Origin: Euclidia mi
Taxonomy: Eukaryota; Arthropoda; Insecta; Lepidoptera; Erebidae
Direction of reading: 5' to 3'
Length of the DNA: 64,000 bases
NCBI GenBank assembly: GCA_944739405.2
Contig: OX123186.2
Span: 15,307,552 to 15,371,551, forward strand
In this document: piece after piece, positions 21,401 through 32,078 of the stretch
Numbering within the stretch: position 1 is the stretch's first letter
How the letters are laid out: the number at the start of each line of letters is the position of its first letter
The notes under the pieces: generated by a model
The model's database searches: none
Seen by the model: only the letters and a program-made list of their open reading frames with translations
What the model was told of the DNA's origin: nothing
Translations under genes and position numbers: made by a program

Positions 21401-22289
21401 ATGCGTGTAAATATATGTATTGTGTATGTACAAAATTAAATAAATTGATTGATTGAAAAATTTATTGATTGAAAAAAAATGAAATTATATATTGATCGAC
21501 ATAATTATATGCCCCAGTATAATACATATGTTCGGTTCCCCTGCGCTGAGGAAGAGCATCTTCTCACTATGAGAAGGGTTACTTTTTAGTCCATGAAGCT
21601 GGCTAAATACGGGTTGACGCAGACTAAATATGTCTTTCGAGAAAGCAATGTAGTGCTATCCGACGAGTATATGTTTTCTTTACCGCGCGCTTTTCTTCTT
21701 TAGCAAGCAAAAGTGAACAAAATATATGCGCATATAACGCCAAAAAGTTAGTAGTGCGCTGGAGGCTTGCGGTCTGTTGGTCTTACAGACTTCTTCTACC
21801 CAAAACATTTTGTCCTTTTTTTCATCTGCTCCTAACAATTAGTAGTGGATCGTACAAAATTATAGCCCAAATAGGGATAGAAGACATAACGCTTGGCGCA
21901 GTGATAACTATTACTGCACAATTTTTGCAGTCAACCTCAAAGATCGTATATTTTTATTTTAAAACTTATAATATAATTTTTATAATTTTAAAACTACCAC
22001 GCACCACAGATTATCGATATTATTGTTCTTTTCGCAATTACATTTAGTTTTAGTAAGAGAGTTCTCTATAATGTTCCCGAAAAACATAATATGAAGTCTT
22101 CCAACCAGAAAACGCATTTGGCCAGCGTACGTAATGGCCTTTCCTTTGTTTTGTGCAGGGCTGTTATACGCTATCGCCTATATATAGGGCAGTTTATATG
22201 CAGGGCTGTTGATGATGATGAAGAGCATAAGAGCCCTATTCTAGACATCAAATAAAATAAAAAATAATGGTTTCTGTAACGTCGACGTT
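21401..22289. other. Non-coding; fragment of a common repeat near 21535
   Basis: Around 21535-21640 (GAAGAGCATCTTCTCACTATG and AAGCTGGCTAAATACGGGTT) the sequence resembles a repeat I have seen widely in moth genomes. The rest is unassigned. Confidence 0.4.
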
Positions 22290-22845
22290 TGCCGCTATTT
22301 GTTCTTTTTGTAAACGTAGGCGGCAAACAAGCAGACGTGTCGCCAGATGATATTTACTAGATTGTCCGATGTTGTCACACGCAGTAGACGTAAAAACAAT
22401 GTATTATGTATTCGTAAGGTTAGTACGGCGCTCCTATGGAAAAGTGTGTTTTGTTTAGCGCCGAAAATATACAATAAACTGCCAGAGTCAATAAAAACAC
22501 TAAACATAAGCCTTTTTAAAAAACAGTTACGAATATTATTGACTGAAAAGTGTTATTATTCAGTTACAGATTTCCTCAATGACGAGATTTAATATACTAC
22601 AAAATTTCTGTTTTTTTTTTATTATCCGTTAAATGTGTTAGTTTTTAGGTTTGTTATTTTAGATATTTGTGTTATTTGTATGTTTTCATTACATTTTTAA
22701 TATCTTTTTTTGTTAATAATATGTGAATATTTGTACGCCAACATTGGCAGGACACAGAACTGCACTTCCTTTATTCTGTAACATCTCCATATATTATACC
22801 TGTGTTTAACAAATAAATTTAATTTGAATTTTGAATTTGAATTTG
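22290..22845 (+). pseudogene. LINE reverse transcriptase C-terminal end and tail
   Basis: The frame 22347-22592 ends LAPKIYNKLPESIKTLN...YYSVTDFLNDEI, the C-terminal signature of CR1/Jockey-type LINE ORF2 proteins downstream of the reverse transcriptase. The catalytic part is missing, so the copy is strongly 5'-truncated. The 3' untranslated region follows, with a GTACGCCAACATTGGCAGGA block, AATAAA near 22810, and TTTGAAT units as the tail. The short AATTCAAATTC run near 42790 (minus sense) may be another such tail. Confidence 0.7.
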
Positions 22846-22925
22846 ATGGTAAGCAATGACCACTGCCCGTGGATACAGAGGAGTCATAAGTACGTTGCCG
22901 ACCTTTGGGTTGGGAGGAGGAATGG
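22846..22925 (+). repeat. Fragment of a common lepidopteran repeat
   Basis: Starting at GGTAAGCAATGACCACTGCC and running through GTACGTTGCCGACCTTTGGG, this resembles a widely dispersed lepidopteran repeat. It begins exactly where the upstream LINE tail stops. Confidence 0.45.
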
Positions 22926-23871
22926 GATGAGTGAGAAGGAATAAGCGATGGGGTCTAGGAAGAATAACACAAACGTCTTGAATTTATCAATATTTGTTTG
23001 TGTGTATTGTTAGGAGTATATTAATTTTACTACACTATAACTCAAATGCCGTTAAAGTACACTACAATTGACTTACCGAACTATAATAACCGCATAGCAC
23101 AATATGAAGTCTTGAGTTTGCCTGAGTTTAGTTCCGTAGTACTCAAGTTGTTCGGTTGACTGAAAGTGCACGGCACTTGAACAAATTGATCGCTAAGCCA
23201 GTACTTGTAGCTGCTAAGGCCCTTGTTCACGTGGGTAAATATCACGACGGAGATGCCGGAGAAGTAACTTTAGGCCGACTGAGGAGAATGTATGTAGGAT
23301 GGGCAGCTTAAGACACGGTTTACTGATAGCGCAGCGCCGCCACCGTTGGTAAATCGTGGCTCAATATTTTGGTATGCGTGATTTACGGCTGTATTTTTTC
23401 TTTTCTCCTTACAATTACGTCGGAATGCTGACTAAGGCCTCCGGTGTATGTTCATATACATTACATATAACGCTGGTGGTGGTAACCTCGTGATTGTGAC
23501 GCAGATTAGAAGAGGCCCAGCAGTTAACTACAAAAATCTGGTGTTGATATTATATGTGCCCTTTTGTGAACACTTAAAATGTTCTATAAAGGCGTCAAAG
23601 CAAAGAATATTAACATCATAACATTCAAGGAATGTACCTACTTGAAAAAATACTCAAGAGAATCGCACCTAAACGGGTGCCGTGTCTAGAACGTGTAATG
23701 TACAAGAGCTCTTAGCCTTTGAAGGTACTCAGGAATCTTGGAAGAAAGGACATGATAACGAAATTAACTAATAACGAAATTAAATTACGTTCAATTGCTC
23801 ACTGGTCTGAGTACAATGTGTAGCAGTAAGACAATACACGTTATAAATTAATCTACCTTCAATGAAGACAC
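22926..23871. other. Non-coding, nothing recognised
   Basis: No gene or repeat family recognised. Confidence 0.45.
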
Positions 23872-23889
23872 GTGTGTGTGTGTGTGTGT
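23872..23889. repeat. (GT)9 microsatellite
   Basis: A pure GT run next to the TTAA-flanked element. Confidence 0.95.
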
Positions 23890-23902
23890 AACACATACTT
23901 AA

Positions 23903-24540
23903 CACTTTAACAGCCGACTATTTTAAAGCGCGCCTTTCCTGGTACGCCGGCGATTTTTGCCGTTATTGTAAACCTTATAAAAGCAAAACTATTTGTGACA
24001 CATCTATATTTTTTATTTTTTTATGTCTTTGGTATTTTAGAATAGGAATAAAAAACATTTGTAAAGTATATATTTTTATTTCAAAATCTTACATGAAAAG
24101 GCTGAAAGTGAAAAAAAAAACTCGAACATGTACATTTTTTATTATTTTGATGGAATATAATTTTTTTAATCGGTATAATTCTTACGTGTATGAAATATTT
24201 TGAAGCAGGGATCAATGTATCGACAATATTATCCTGTGATTGCAATCGAAAACTACGCCAAGAAGTGCCATTTCGGGCCAAAATGCGTGCACGTACTCTC
24301 GCGTTAGCGGCATGGGAGACCAGTGATCTGTGGACTATGCTACACACCCCGCACCTCCTATCGGTGAATCATACATGTGTGAATAGCTAATGAGTTTGTA
24401 CACCGGGGTTACACGCAAATCACCTATCACGTACATTTTAAAACAAACGCTAAGAAAATCGATGCCGTACTGAGCACGTGATCAGCGTCCTGATACAATC
24501 CCATCCACCCGTACACAGTACGTAATCGGCTGTTAAAGTG
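23903..24540. mobile_element. piggyBac-like MITE (TTAA-flanked)
   Basis: A 638-bp unit lies between TTAA at 23899-23902 and TTAA at 24541-24544. Its ends are perfect 15-bp inverted repeats: CACTTTAACAGCCGA on the left and TCGGCTGTTAAAGTG on the right. A TTAA target duplication is the signature of piggyBac (and Kolobok) transposition. No transposase is encoded: frames of 66 and 88 codons inside match nothing I recognise. It is therefore a non-autonomous element needing a transposase from elsewhere. Confidence 0.85.
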
Positions 24541-24572
24541 TTAAACTCTTCCCTGAGAGAGAAATATAAACT

Positions 24573-24611
24573 GAGGTCGACATAGGGCTCTTGATGCCCT
24601 ATGTCGATCTC
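24573..24611. repeat. 16-bp-stem hairpin beside the MITE
   Basis: GAGGTCGACATAGGGC and GCCCTATGTCGATCTC pair at 15 of 16 positions around a 7-base loop. It sits 29 bases past the MITE's TTAA. It has no U-run, and its role is unknown. Confidence 0.8.
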
Positions 24612-25589
24612 ATTAATAGTACTTAAATTTTCGGTCTGTTCTCTAGATCCGATTTTTCTCAGAAAAGCCTTTAATCATATAAATATTTATTGAAAATAAA
24701 AGGAAAAACCTTTAGGAACCGAGTCATTCCATAAACAGGCTGGCTATTCCTGTAACATAAATATTGGTATGTGGAGTATGGTCAAGTTAAAAATATAAAA
24801 GCTCTAGTTTGAAGTGTTAATATGTATACTAACTTTCATTATTAATAAATATAATTATATTCTTCTTTGAGACAAACGAAGTCATGATAAATTATGGTGT
24901 TGTTGTATGGAATGACTTACTTCAACTTTTAGACTAGAAATAACTTCGCACTTTTGTTCAACTATCTAAATCCACTTTGCAGCAGTCGTAATATGGTGTA
25001 TTATTTTCTGTACAAAAGGCTTAACCCTAATTGGATGATTTTACACAAAGACATACAAACGTAAGCTAAGCTAATTACAAAGGTAAATTAAAATAAAGCC
25101 AAGTCGTAAGAAAGTTCACAAAGTCAATTCAAACTCCCGTTCAAGGGAATATTGCAGTGTCTTTAATATTAGATTTCTGGTTTTCCCAACAAAGAGCTAT
25201 GGGCAATATTTATTTACCAGTTGTACAAAATTTTCACATCAAATTAACTTTTTAATTTATACTAGCAATTATGCAGAATTAATTCTATAAATAATGCCCA
25301 ATAGATATCAAAGTTATACGATCCCTTATAAACATGAACTTTGGGATGCAAAAAATATTATTCTATATTTTATCTGAGCTGATAACCCAAATGGGGAGCA
25401 CGTTTCTCATACCCGCTGCCCTTGGAGATTAAAATGTGAGTTATGTAGCATCGGTTTATTATTTTTTATTACTAGTAGTTGAAACTAACCTTATATTTTC
25501 CCTGTACATACATTTATATAGCCAACTAGCTATTGCTCGTCTTTTTAAAGTATTCGCTACGAAGTCAGCAGATTGTTATAAAAAAATCC
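24612..25589. other. Non-coding, nothing recognised
   Basis: AT-rich with no supported gene. Confidence 0.45.
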
Positions 25590-26035
25590 TGCCTCAGAGC
25601 CTACGTTATAAAAGGATGACCAAAAATATTTTTGAAGTGTTAGGATTACTCTACTGTGCTGTATGGGGCTGAGTGTTGGGCTACAAGGAAGATCGATGAG
25701 AAACGGTTGCATGTAGCAGAGATGAGAATGTTACGATGGATGTGTGGAGTGACAAGAATGGACAAGTGGCGCCCATAGATGAAAAGGTAAAAAAGGGAGT
25801 CGATTGGCGTGGTATGGACATGTTATGTGGAGATATGAGATGTACGTAGATAAAAGAGTGATGAATGTGCATGTAGAAGGACGAAAAGGGAGAAGATGGT
25901 CATGGAAAAGATGGATGGACTGTGTGAAGATGGATATGAAAGAGAAAGGGGTAAACGATCGGATGACTGGTGACAGAGGAGTATGGAAACTAAGGACATA
26001 CTGCGCCGACCCCAAATAAATTGGGACCAGGGCAA
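25590..26035 (+). pseudogene. RTE-type LINE ORF2 C-terminal fragment
   Basis: The early part reads in broken frames as an ECWATRKIDEKRLHVAEMRM-like segment. The last frame (25804-26019) reads WYGHVMWRYEMYVDKRV...DRMTGDRGVWKLRTYCADPK and ends in stop. This is the conserved C-terminal tail of RTE/BovB-like LINE reverse transcriptases. The catalytic domain is missing and a stop lies near 25,780, so it is a dead 5'-truncated copy. It ends in GGGCAACAATAATGAGG, the usual RTE-type 3' end with ATG/ATA-rich repeats. Confidence 0.85.
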
Positions 26036-26039
26036 CAAT

Positions 26040-26435
26040 AATGAGGGTTACTCTTCAAATGTGTTTTTCTATCTTCAGTAGTTCAGGCCCTGCGATGCTA
26101 TATCAACCAGGACTAGTAATTTTACATATTCACATATTATTATGAAAATGATAAACAGAGAGCACTTAATAGGACAAATAGAGTTAAAAGTTTTATTGTA
26201 CCGGTTATGCAAAATGCTTTAGCATGAAGAGGCTGGATCAGCCAAGGTAGCAAAACTCTGTCTCAGAAGATCGAGCAGTATTCCTACCAAAGAATTTTAT
26301 TTGCTCTGCGAGTACGTCAGGAACCCGACCATCCCCACTTGCCTCCCACAGGATAAAGAAAAAAGAATGATGTGGGGAGAAGGGAGCCCCGGGAAAAAGT
26401 GGCATCCGTGAATCACAAAATAATTCATATTACAT
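26040..26435. other. Left flank of the LTR retrotransposon
   Basis: Unassigned sequence. The last four bases, ACAT (26432-26435), are one copy of the target-site duplication of the element that follows. Confidence 0.6.
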
Positions 26436-27051
26436 TGTAACGGGTTCTGGTAGTAAAACGCAGTAGAGGATCTAGATGCGTTTATTTGCCGAGTATTGCC
26501 TCACTTCCTATGCCGAGTATGACCGACCAACAACACGACACTGGCTTGAACACTAAGGGCTGCAGTCTCCCACGCTGTTCCCTCCGGTAGTGTGTAGGTA
26601 GGCTGCTCGAAGGCTGCGCATAGCGGTAGATCCTCGCAGGCCGTTGGTTCAGCTGGCAGACACCGGCGGTGCGAGTACGATGAGCAGGGCAGGCCAGGCT
26701 CTTCGGCAGAGGTGACGCCGAAGGCGATGCAGGAAAGTGTAGCGGTCTAGGAGCGTAGCCGGAGTCTTAAGGTGAACCTGGAACCCACAGCTGGGACCAG
26801 GATACACGTATGAAGTAGTATAATTATAGGTATAGCGGTATAGAATTAAGTAGCGGTAGTAGGTTAGTGTAGAGTAGCGGTGCCGGCCTCTCTGTCGGCC
26901 CCTTTATATACCGGGCCCTCCATCAGGGTGAGAGTCCGTTTATGACCATATTTGGTCAGGCTTTGCGAGTGCGGACGATGGCCTTCTCTGATTGGCCGAG
27001 CATATGGGCGGTACTGTGACGCAACGCGGTAAGTACCGGACATACGTTACA
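26436..27051 (-). repeat. 3' LTR (left copy)
   Basis: 616 bp; the 3' LTR given the minus orientation. Read on the minus strand it contains a TATATAAAG box (complement at 26902-26910) and AATAAA (complement at 26481-26486) 45 bases before its end, giving the U3-R-U5 order. It is nearly identical to 32079-32694. Confidence 0.95.
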
Positions 27052-27070
27052 ATACCGCCCGTCTTAGGAG
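27052..27070 (-). promoter_or_regulatory. Candidate polypurine tract
   Basis: Directly upstream of the 3' LTR on the minus strand, AAGACGGGCGG is the most purine-rich run. It is the expected place for the plus-strand primer of reverse transcription, though it is shorter and less pure than usual. Confidence 0.4.
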
Positions 27071-27196
27071 GGGATTTTACGTGGCTAACAAGGAAAATCC
27101 GACTAGCTGCGTTAGGTCTATGAGTCCGCTACTGTCCAAGCTAAGACGGCACATAGAGAGAAGAAGGGAAAGTCTTCTACGGTTTGTAACAAATAG

Positions 27197-28090
27197 TTAG
27201 GCACCATAGTGTATAAGTTTTAGGTCCTTAATGTGCCAAAACCCAATAGAATTTCCAGACGCGTCCGACAACTCGTAAACGAGAGGCGACTTTTTATTAA
27301 TCACTGTGCACTTCACGAATTTAGGGGCTAGTTTCTTACAGAAGGACTTATCCTTGTCGCTCTGATAAAAAGTCCTTTTCCACACAGTGTCTCCCACATT
27401 AAACTCAGCTGGTTTACGGCGTAAATTATACGTTTGGGAATTCCTAGCATGAGCTTGAATGAGGAGTGCCTGAACTTTGTCAAATATGCCTGATAAGTGA
27501 CCTATGTTTTCTGCGTAATCGTCCCTAGGTATGTATACTATATCATCAGCGTCTGTGTCGACATAGTATGAGCCGCATGGAACTAGTTCACGTCCATAGA
27601 CTAAAAAACTAGGTGTATAGCCCGTGACTTCATTAACTGCAGTATTTAATGCAAACTGCACCTTAGATACGAGAGTGTCCCATAATCTCTGGTCATTTCC
27701 TACAAACGCCGCTAAGGTAGAACCAATGGTTTTATTATGGCGTTCAACCGTATTGACATGTGGGGAATATTTAGGAGTATAATGAAGATTAGGGATTTTG
27801 TACTTGCGCAACATAGCTTTTAAAGTAGCACTGACAAACTTTTTACCATTGTCCAATATAATTGTAGATGGTATACCATGAACTAAAAATATTTTTTCTT
27901 CCAAAATATTAGTTATTATTTCAGCAGTTGCGCGCCTGATAGGAAAAAGTAGACAGTATTTACTAAAACAGCAAGTTACTACAAAGATGTAGGCGTTTTG
28001 TTTTCTTGTGACGGGTAGTGGCCCCACCAAATCTACACTAATGGTTTGGAAGGGTCGTGAACACACTTTGGGTCGTCCCATGGTTCCCAA
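27197..28090 (-). CDS. Integrase core of the LTR element (pol, broken)
   Basis: About 297 codons of the integrase, which joins element cDNA to host DNA. The catalytic triad is visible: Asp in SVDLVGPLP, Asp in ILDNGKKF, and Glu in NTVERHNKTIG, with usual spacing. The C-terminal part (GDTVWKRTFYQ... to ...FWHIKDLKLI) is the DNA-binding tail; no chromodomain is seen. The zinc-binding domain lies upstream in another frame (28038-28631), so a frameshift within the 28038-28090 overlap separates domains. Stop at 27197, about 145 bases before the 3' LTR. Confidence 0.9.
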   Translation of the reverse strand: MGTMGRPKVCSRPFQTISVDLVGPLPVTRKQNAYIFVVTCCFSKYCLLFPIRRATAEIITNILEEKIFLVHGIPSTIILDNGKKFVSATLKAMLRKYKIPNLHYTPKYSPHVNTVERHNKTIGSTLAAFVGNDQRLWDTLVSKVQFALNTAVNEVTGYTPSFLVYGRELVPCGSYYVDTDADDIVYIPRDDYAENIGHLSGIFDKVQALLIQAHARNSQTYNLRRKPAEFNVGDTVWKRTFYQSDKDKSFCKKLAPKFVKCTVINKKSPLVYELSDASGNSIGFWHIKDLKLIHYGA

Positions 28091-28631
28091 TGGTGCATGG
28101 TTCTGATGTTTGTGCGGTGTCGCAAGAATTTATGAACTTAACTACGTCATCGCGCATTTTGGGCCAATAGTAACGCAGTGCTAAGCGCTTGTAAGTTTTA
28201 AATATACCGAAATGCCCCGAAGTGGGTTCGGCATGGTTCTCTAATATGGCATTATTTCGATCAGAAGAAGGTAGTACTTCTTTCCATTCCAACTCCTTAC
28301 GTAGCATACACCTAGATTTAATCAAACGATACAATTTATTATTTTTAATAGAATAGTCTGGATAGTCATTAGGCGAAGATAAACAACCATTGTAGGTGGC
28401 TGAATACCATTGATCAGTGTCAACATTAGGGTCATTCACGTTATTATTATTCGCGTTAATTATATTTACAGGTAGGGATCGTGATAACGCATCGGCTATA
28501 ATATTATCAGCGCCGCGCCGATGCTTTATTTCGAAGTTAAAGGCTGACAGACGAACCGACCACCGAGCTAATCTACCAGTCGGGTTGCTCAAGTTTAGGA
28601 ACCAGTGCGGAATGGTCAGTATACACAACAA
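28038..28631 (-). CDS. RNase H end and integrase zinc domain (pol, broken)
   Basis: The frame contains the end of RNase H (HRRGADNIIADALSR, holding the last catalytic Asp region). The integrase HHCC-type zinc-binding region follows: HAEPTSGHFGIFKTYKRL, YYWPKMRDDV and a final single Cys, the second having become AQTS in this frame. The real protein continues from the 28735 frame via a shift near 28,600 and into 27197-28090 via another near 28,080. The apparent start Met is not biological. Confidence 0.85.
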   Translation of the reverse strand: MLCILTIPHWFLNLSNPTGRLARWSVRLSAFNFEIKHRRGADNIIADALSRSLPVNIINANNNNVNDPNVDTDQWYSATYNGCLSSPNDYPDYSIKNNKLYRLIKSRCMLRKELEWKEVLPSSDRNNAILENHAEPTSGHFGIFKTYKRLALRYYWPKMRDDVVKFINSCDTAQTSEPCTIGNHGTTQSVFTTLPNH

Positions 28632-28734
28632 ACTTTAACCCGTTATCTAAATAACAGCGCCAATATTCGAGGGCTGTTAGAACTGCTAATGTCTCCCGTT
28701 CTGTTATACTGTAGTTTTGTTCCTGTGCATTTAG

Positions 28735-30420
28735 TTACCTACTCATGTAAGCGATAGGTAGTTCCACGCCATCTATTTCTTGTGTAAGTAGCCCACCGAT
28801 GCCGCTCGCACTCGCATCTGTGTGAACTTGAAAAGGTTTCTCGTAATCGGGACACGATAATATTGGTGCGGAGCTTAACAATTGTTTTAGTTTACAAAAC
28901 GAGTCGTCAGCTTCCACCGACCACTGAAATGGTGCGGCTTTCTTACCGGTAGAGGTAAATTTGTTCAAAGGGCCGGCAATAGTACTAAAATTAGGTATAA
29001 ATCGCCGATACCATGATGCAATGCCTAAGAACCTTTTGACTTCTTTTTTATTCTTAGGCGTAGCATATTGAAGAATGGCTTCCACCTTACGTGGGTCTAC
29101 TTGTAATCCTTTAGAGTTTACTACGTAGCCCAAGTACTTCAATTCATCACGGAAGAATTTAGATTTTTCTAAGTTAATGGTAAGGTTGGCCGATTTTAAT
29201 TTTTCGTATACTTTATTTAATAGTGACACGTGAGCATTAAAAGATGGCGATATAAGCACGATATCATCTAAAAAAACGAATACAGAGTTTTCGAACTCAG
29301 GACTGTTCGTAAACAAGTGATCCACCAAACGCTGTTGTGTCGCAGGCACATTCGTTAAACCAAACGGCATAGTCACAAATCTAAATGTTCCTCTAGTAGG
29401 CACATAGAACGAAGTCTTATCACGATCACATTCGCGAAGAGGCGTCTGCCAAAAGGACTTAGATAAGTCTATACTACTTAGATATCTAGCGTTCCTAAGG
29501 TTGTCTAAAATTTCGGATACGTAAGGTAGTTTGTACGCGTCTTTTTTAGTAATAGAATTAAGTTTCCGACTATCTAAACAAAACCTTAGTTTACCGTCCT
29601 TCTTAGGCGTTAGTAAAATTGGTGACGACCACGGACTTTCGCATTTTTCTATCACTCCCAATGCAAGCATTTCGTCTAATTCGTCAATAATTATTTTTAA
29701 CTTCGCCGGCGGTAACCTATAATATCTTTGGCGTATCGGCGCAGAATCGCCAGTGTCTATTGCATGTTCTATTAAGTGAGTTCGTCCTAAACCGGTTTTT
29801 TCAGTAGAAATCGACTCGTATTGCTTTATAATTAACTTAGCCGTTCTTTGTTGTGACTCACTCAACTCACTAAAAGATTGCAATACGTTCGTGTTACTCG
29901 GCTTATTTTCACTTAACACACTACACGGCAATGTTTTAGACATGCATACGGATGCGATATGGTTAGGCAGTAATTTAAATAGTTTCCAGAAATCGATGCC
30001 TAAAATTAAATTACTTGTAACTTCTGGAATAATATAAGCTTTCAATAAGTGGGTTTGATTATTAAAAGTAGTGGGTAAGTTGATAAGACCGCGCGGCAAC
30101 AAGATATTTCCATTCGCGGTCCGAATGGAATTAGTGTTTTGACACTGCTGTATTTCTAACCCGGTTTTAGTAATTACCTCCAGATGGGAGTTGTTACCTA
30201 AAATTGTAATGGCTGAACCGGAATCGAGCAATCCACAGATAGGTAAACTGTTAATCGTTACGTTAACATAGGGCCGTAGGTCATTTTTAGGTTTATTATC
30301 CAGGATCGAGGCGACGGAATAACTTGAGAAATATACTTTTAGAGTGTTTAGCCTATTTCTCCAATCATCTTTGTCAAAATTGATCGAATACGTTGTAGAA
30401 CCTAATTTAAATTTTGACAC
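28735..30420 (-). CDS. Protease-reverse transcriptase-RNase H (pol, broken)
   Basis: About 561 codons. The protease has the aspartyl motif LLDSGSAITILG near residue 66. The reverse transcriptase follows, with SPWSSPILLTPKKDGKLRF, DLSKSFWQTPL, MPFGLTNVPATQQRL and the catalytic FLDDIVL. The RNase H opening, VHTDASASGIGGLL, is near the end. The frame stops at a TAA (28735) inside RNase H, and homologous sequence continues past it in the same frame, so this is a nonsense mutation. Pol lies in the -1 frame relative to gag, whose stop is at 30438, with the pol frame open upstream of it. That fits translation by programmed -1 frameshifting at a CCAAAAAGC-like site. Confidence 0.93.
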   Translation of the reverse strand: MSKFKLGSTTYSINFDKDDWRNRLNTLKVYFSSYSVASILDNKPKNDLRPYVNVTINSLPICGLLDSGSAITILGNNSHLEVITKTGLEIQQCQNTNSIRTANGNILLPRGLINLPTTFNNQTHLLKAYIIPEVTSNLILGIDFWKLFKLLPNHIASVCMSKTLPCSVLSENKPSNTNVLQSFSELSESQQRTAKLIIKQYESISTEKTGLGRTHLIEHAIDTGDSAPIRQRYYRLPPAKLKIIIDELDEMLALGVIEKCESPWSSPILLTPKKDGKLRFCLDSRKLNSITKKDAYKLPYVSEILDNLRNARYLSSIDLSKSFWQTPLRECDRDKTSFYVPTRGTFRFVTMPFGLTNVPATQQRLVDHLFTNSPEFENSVFVFLDDIVLISPSFNAHVSLLNKVYEKLKSANLTINLEKSKFFRDELKYLGYVVNSKGLQVDPRKVEAILQYATPKNKKEVKRFLGIASWYRRFIPNFSTIAGPLNKFTSTGKKAAPFQWSVEADDSFCKLKQLLSSAPILSCPDYEKPFQVHTDASASGIGGLLTQEIDGVELPIAYMSR

Positions 30421-30437
30421 GCCCCGATCCTGACCAA

Positions 30438-31778
30438 CTAGCTTTTTGGTTTCGACGATTTACAGTTCGGGCAGTTAGGGAATGTCACATCCCTACGGCC
30501 GCACTTGAAGCAAATTGCGAACCGATCGCGTTTGCATTCATTCAAACTGTGATCATTGATACGGCAGCGCGGGCAGTACTTGGACGTGACTAGAGCGACA
30601 GAGCTAGGTTTAGACTTAGGTTTGCTAGGTTCGTTGTTCTCAGTGTATTCGGACGTACCCTCTATAGTAGCAACGGGATAATTATTGTAGGAATTATTAC
30701 GCGCTCGGTTATTAGGTTTGTGACTGTAAGCTAGGTCTGGTGCCAACGTGTCGTTATTATAATACGGTTCGCGGAATTGAGAGTTCAAACATTTCATCCG
30801 TTCGTAGTTTAAACATAACGTCTGCAGTGTTGCTATACTGTCTATTGAAGATATTGACGGAGCTAGCACTAGCGAGTAGCATGGACGTATGTTATGTAAT
30901 AGAATGTCTAACTTTTCGCGTTCGGACAATCGCTTTGACGGTGACAGCCTAGCGAACAGCTGATTCATTATCGAGAGATAAATAATTATAGTTTCAGTAG
31001 CACCTTGAGTACGTCGGCGGATTTCATTTAATAACCGGTAGTCATAATCGTACGGTGTGAAATAGTCTATTAATTTAGTGGTGAGTTCTTCCCATGTAGT
31101 GAAATATTCTTTTAGGCCGCGATATCAGTGAAGTGCGTTACCGGTGAATATTTCGGAGGCATATGATAAAATTTTAGTGGAAGGTAGATTACGCGCGGTT
31201 TGGAATTCGGTTACGCGTTGTAGGAACGCTCGGACGCATCCCGTACCGTCGTATTTTAGCTTAGCCAGTTCGCTAACTCTCAAATGCTCGCAATGCAATA
31301 CTGGGGCTAACCCTGCCTGCGTCGAGGTAGACGGCGTAGGTTGGACCTCTGCCACAGCATCAGCTGAGCGAACACCTGATTGTTCAATGGCGGACAGCTC
31401 CGCCGAGAGCTTGTCGAACCGGCTGCACAATTCGGAAATTCGTTTTGAATACGCCGTAGGACGTTCCATCCTACGGAGTCTGTGGAATATGTGGTTGTGC
31501 AGTGCGGTAGACCTCCTAGCTAGGTTCACGTCGTAAGAAACAGATAACGAATTTAGTCGCTTGGCCAGCTCAGAGACGGCCTCGCTAACGCCCTCGAAGT
31601 CCACCGCTATGGCTAGACCTGACTCCAACATATCATCATTTGGAATGGCTTCCAGTAATTTAGGGAGCTGCTTCCGCAGACCTAGGACAGAGGTAGCCGG
31701 CTCCTCACCTCTAATCGCGACCTCGTAAGCTAACTCGTTCTTATTTAAAAGAAGGTATTTTATGGGGTGTGAGCCCAT
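30438..31778 (-). pseudogene. Gag of the LTR element (one nonsense codon)
   Basis: A single frame of about 446 codons from ATG at 31778 to the stop at 30438, interrupted by one TGA at 31125-31127. The N-terminal part has a Leu-rich helical region and a Ser/Thr/Pro linker. The middle corresponds to the capsid-like domain and contains the break. The C-terminus has Cys/His clusters (CPRCRINDHSLNEC and CFKCGRRDVTFPNC) typical of gag nucleocapsid zinc knuckles, though spacing departs from the strict CCHC pattern. The protein would coat element RNA in the cytoplasmic particle. Sequence either side of the stop stays in frame, so a point mutation is likely. Confidence 0.88.
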
Positions 31779-32060
31779 TGTGTATGAATAAATAAACTGC
31801 GTAAGTATATACTACACACTACACTTAGTGCGCAAGCGTTCCGCCCTTACAAATGGCCTACATTACGATTAGGCGTAAAAGTTCGACCTTTAGGACTAAT
31901 TAGAAAAACGTTAGATTCAAATTTGCGAACTAGTACGTAGTAGGTAGTTACAATAAAAGGTAGATAATTAGTATTACAATACATACCGGTTCGCTGTAGC
32001 CGCACCTTACAATAATGGAGACCTGCTAGATGAGAACTCGAGCACGGAAAGCGAGACAAT

Positions 32061-32078
32061 AACCCACGTAGGCGCCAC
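32061..32078 (-). promoter_or_regulatory. Primer-binding site
   Basis: Immediately after the 5' LTR on the minus strand the sequence reads GTGGCGCCTACGTGGGTT. TGGCGCC beginning one base after the LTR is complementary to a tRNA 3' end (GGCGCCA). This is the expected tRNA primer site; I do not assign the tRNA. Confidence 0.7.

Noticed and set aside
23872..23889. GT run as part of the adjacent MITE
   Set aside because: It lies outside the TTAA border and outside the inverted termini, so it is treated as a separate microsatellite.
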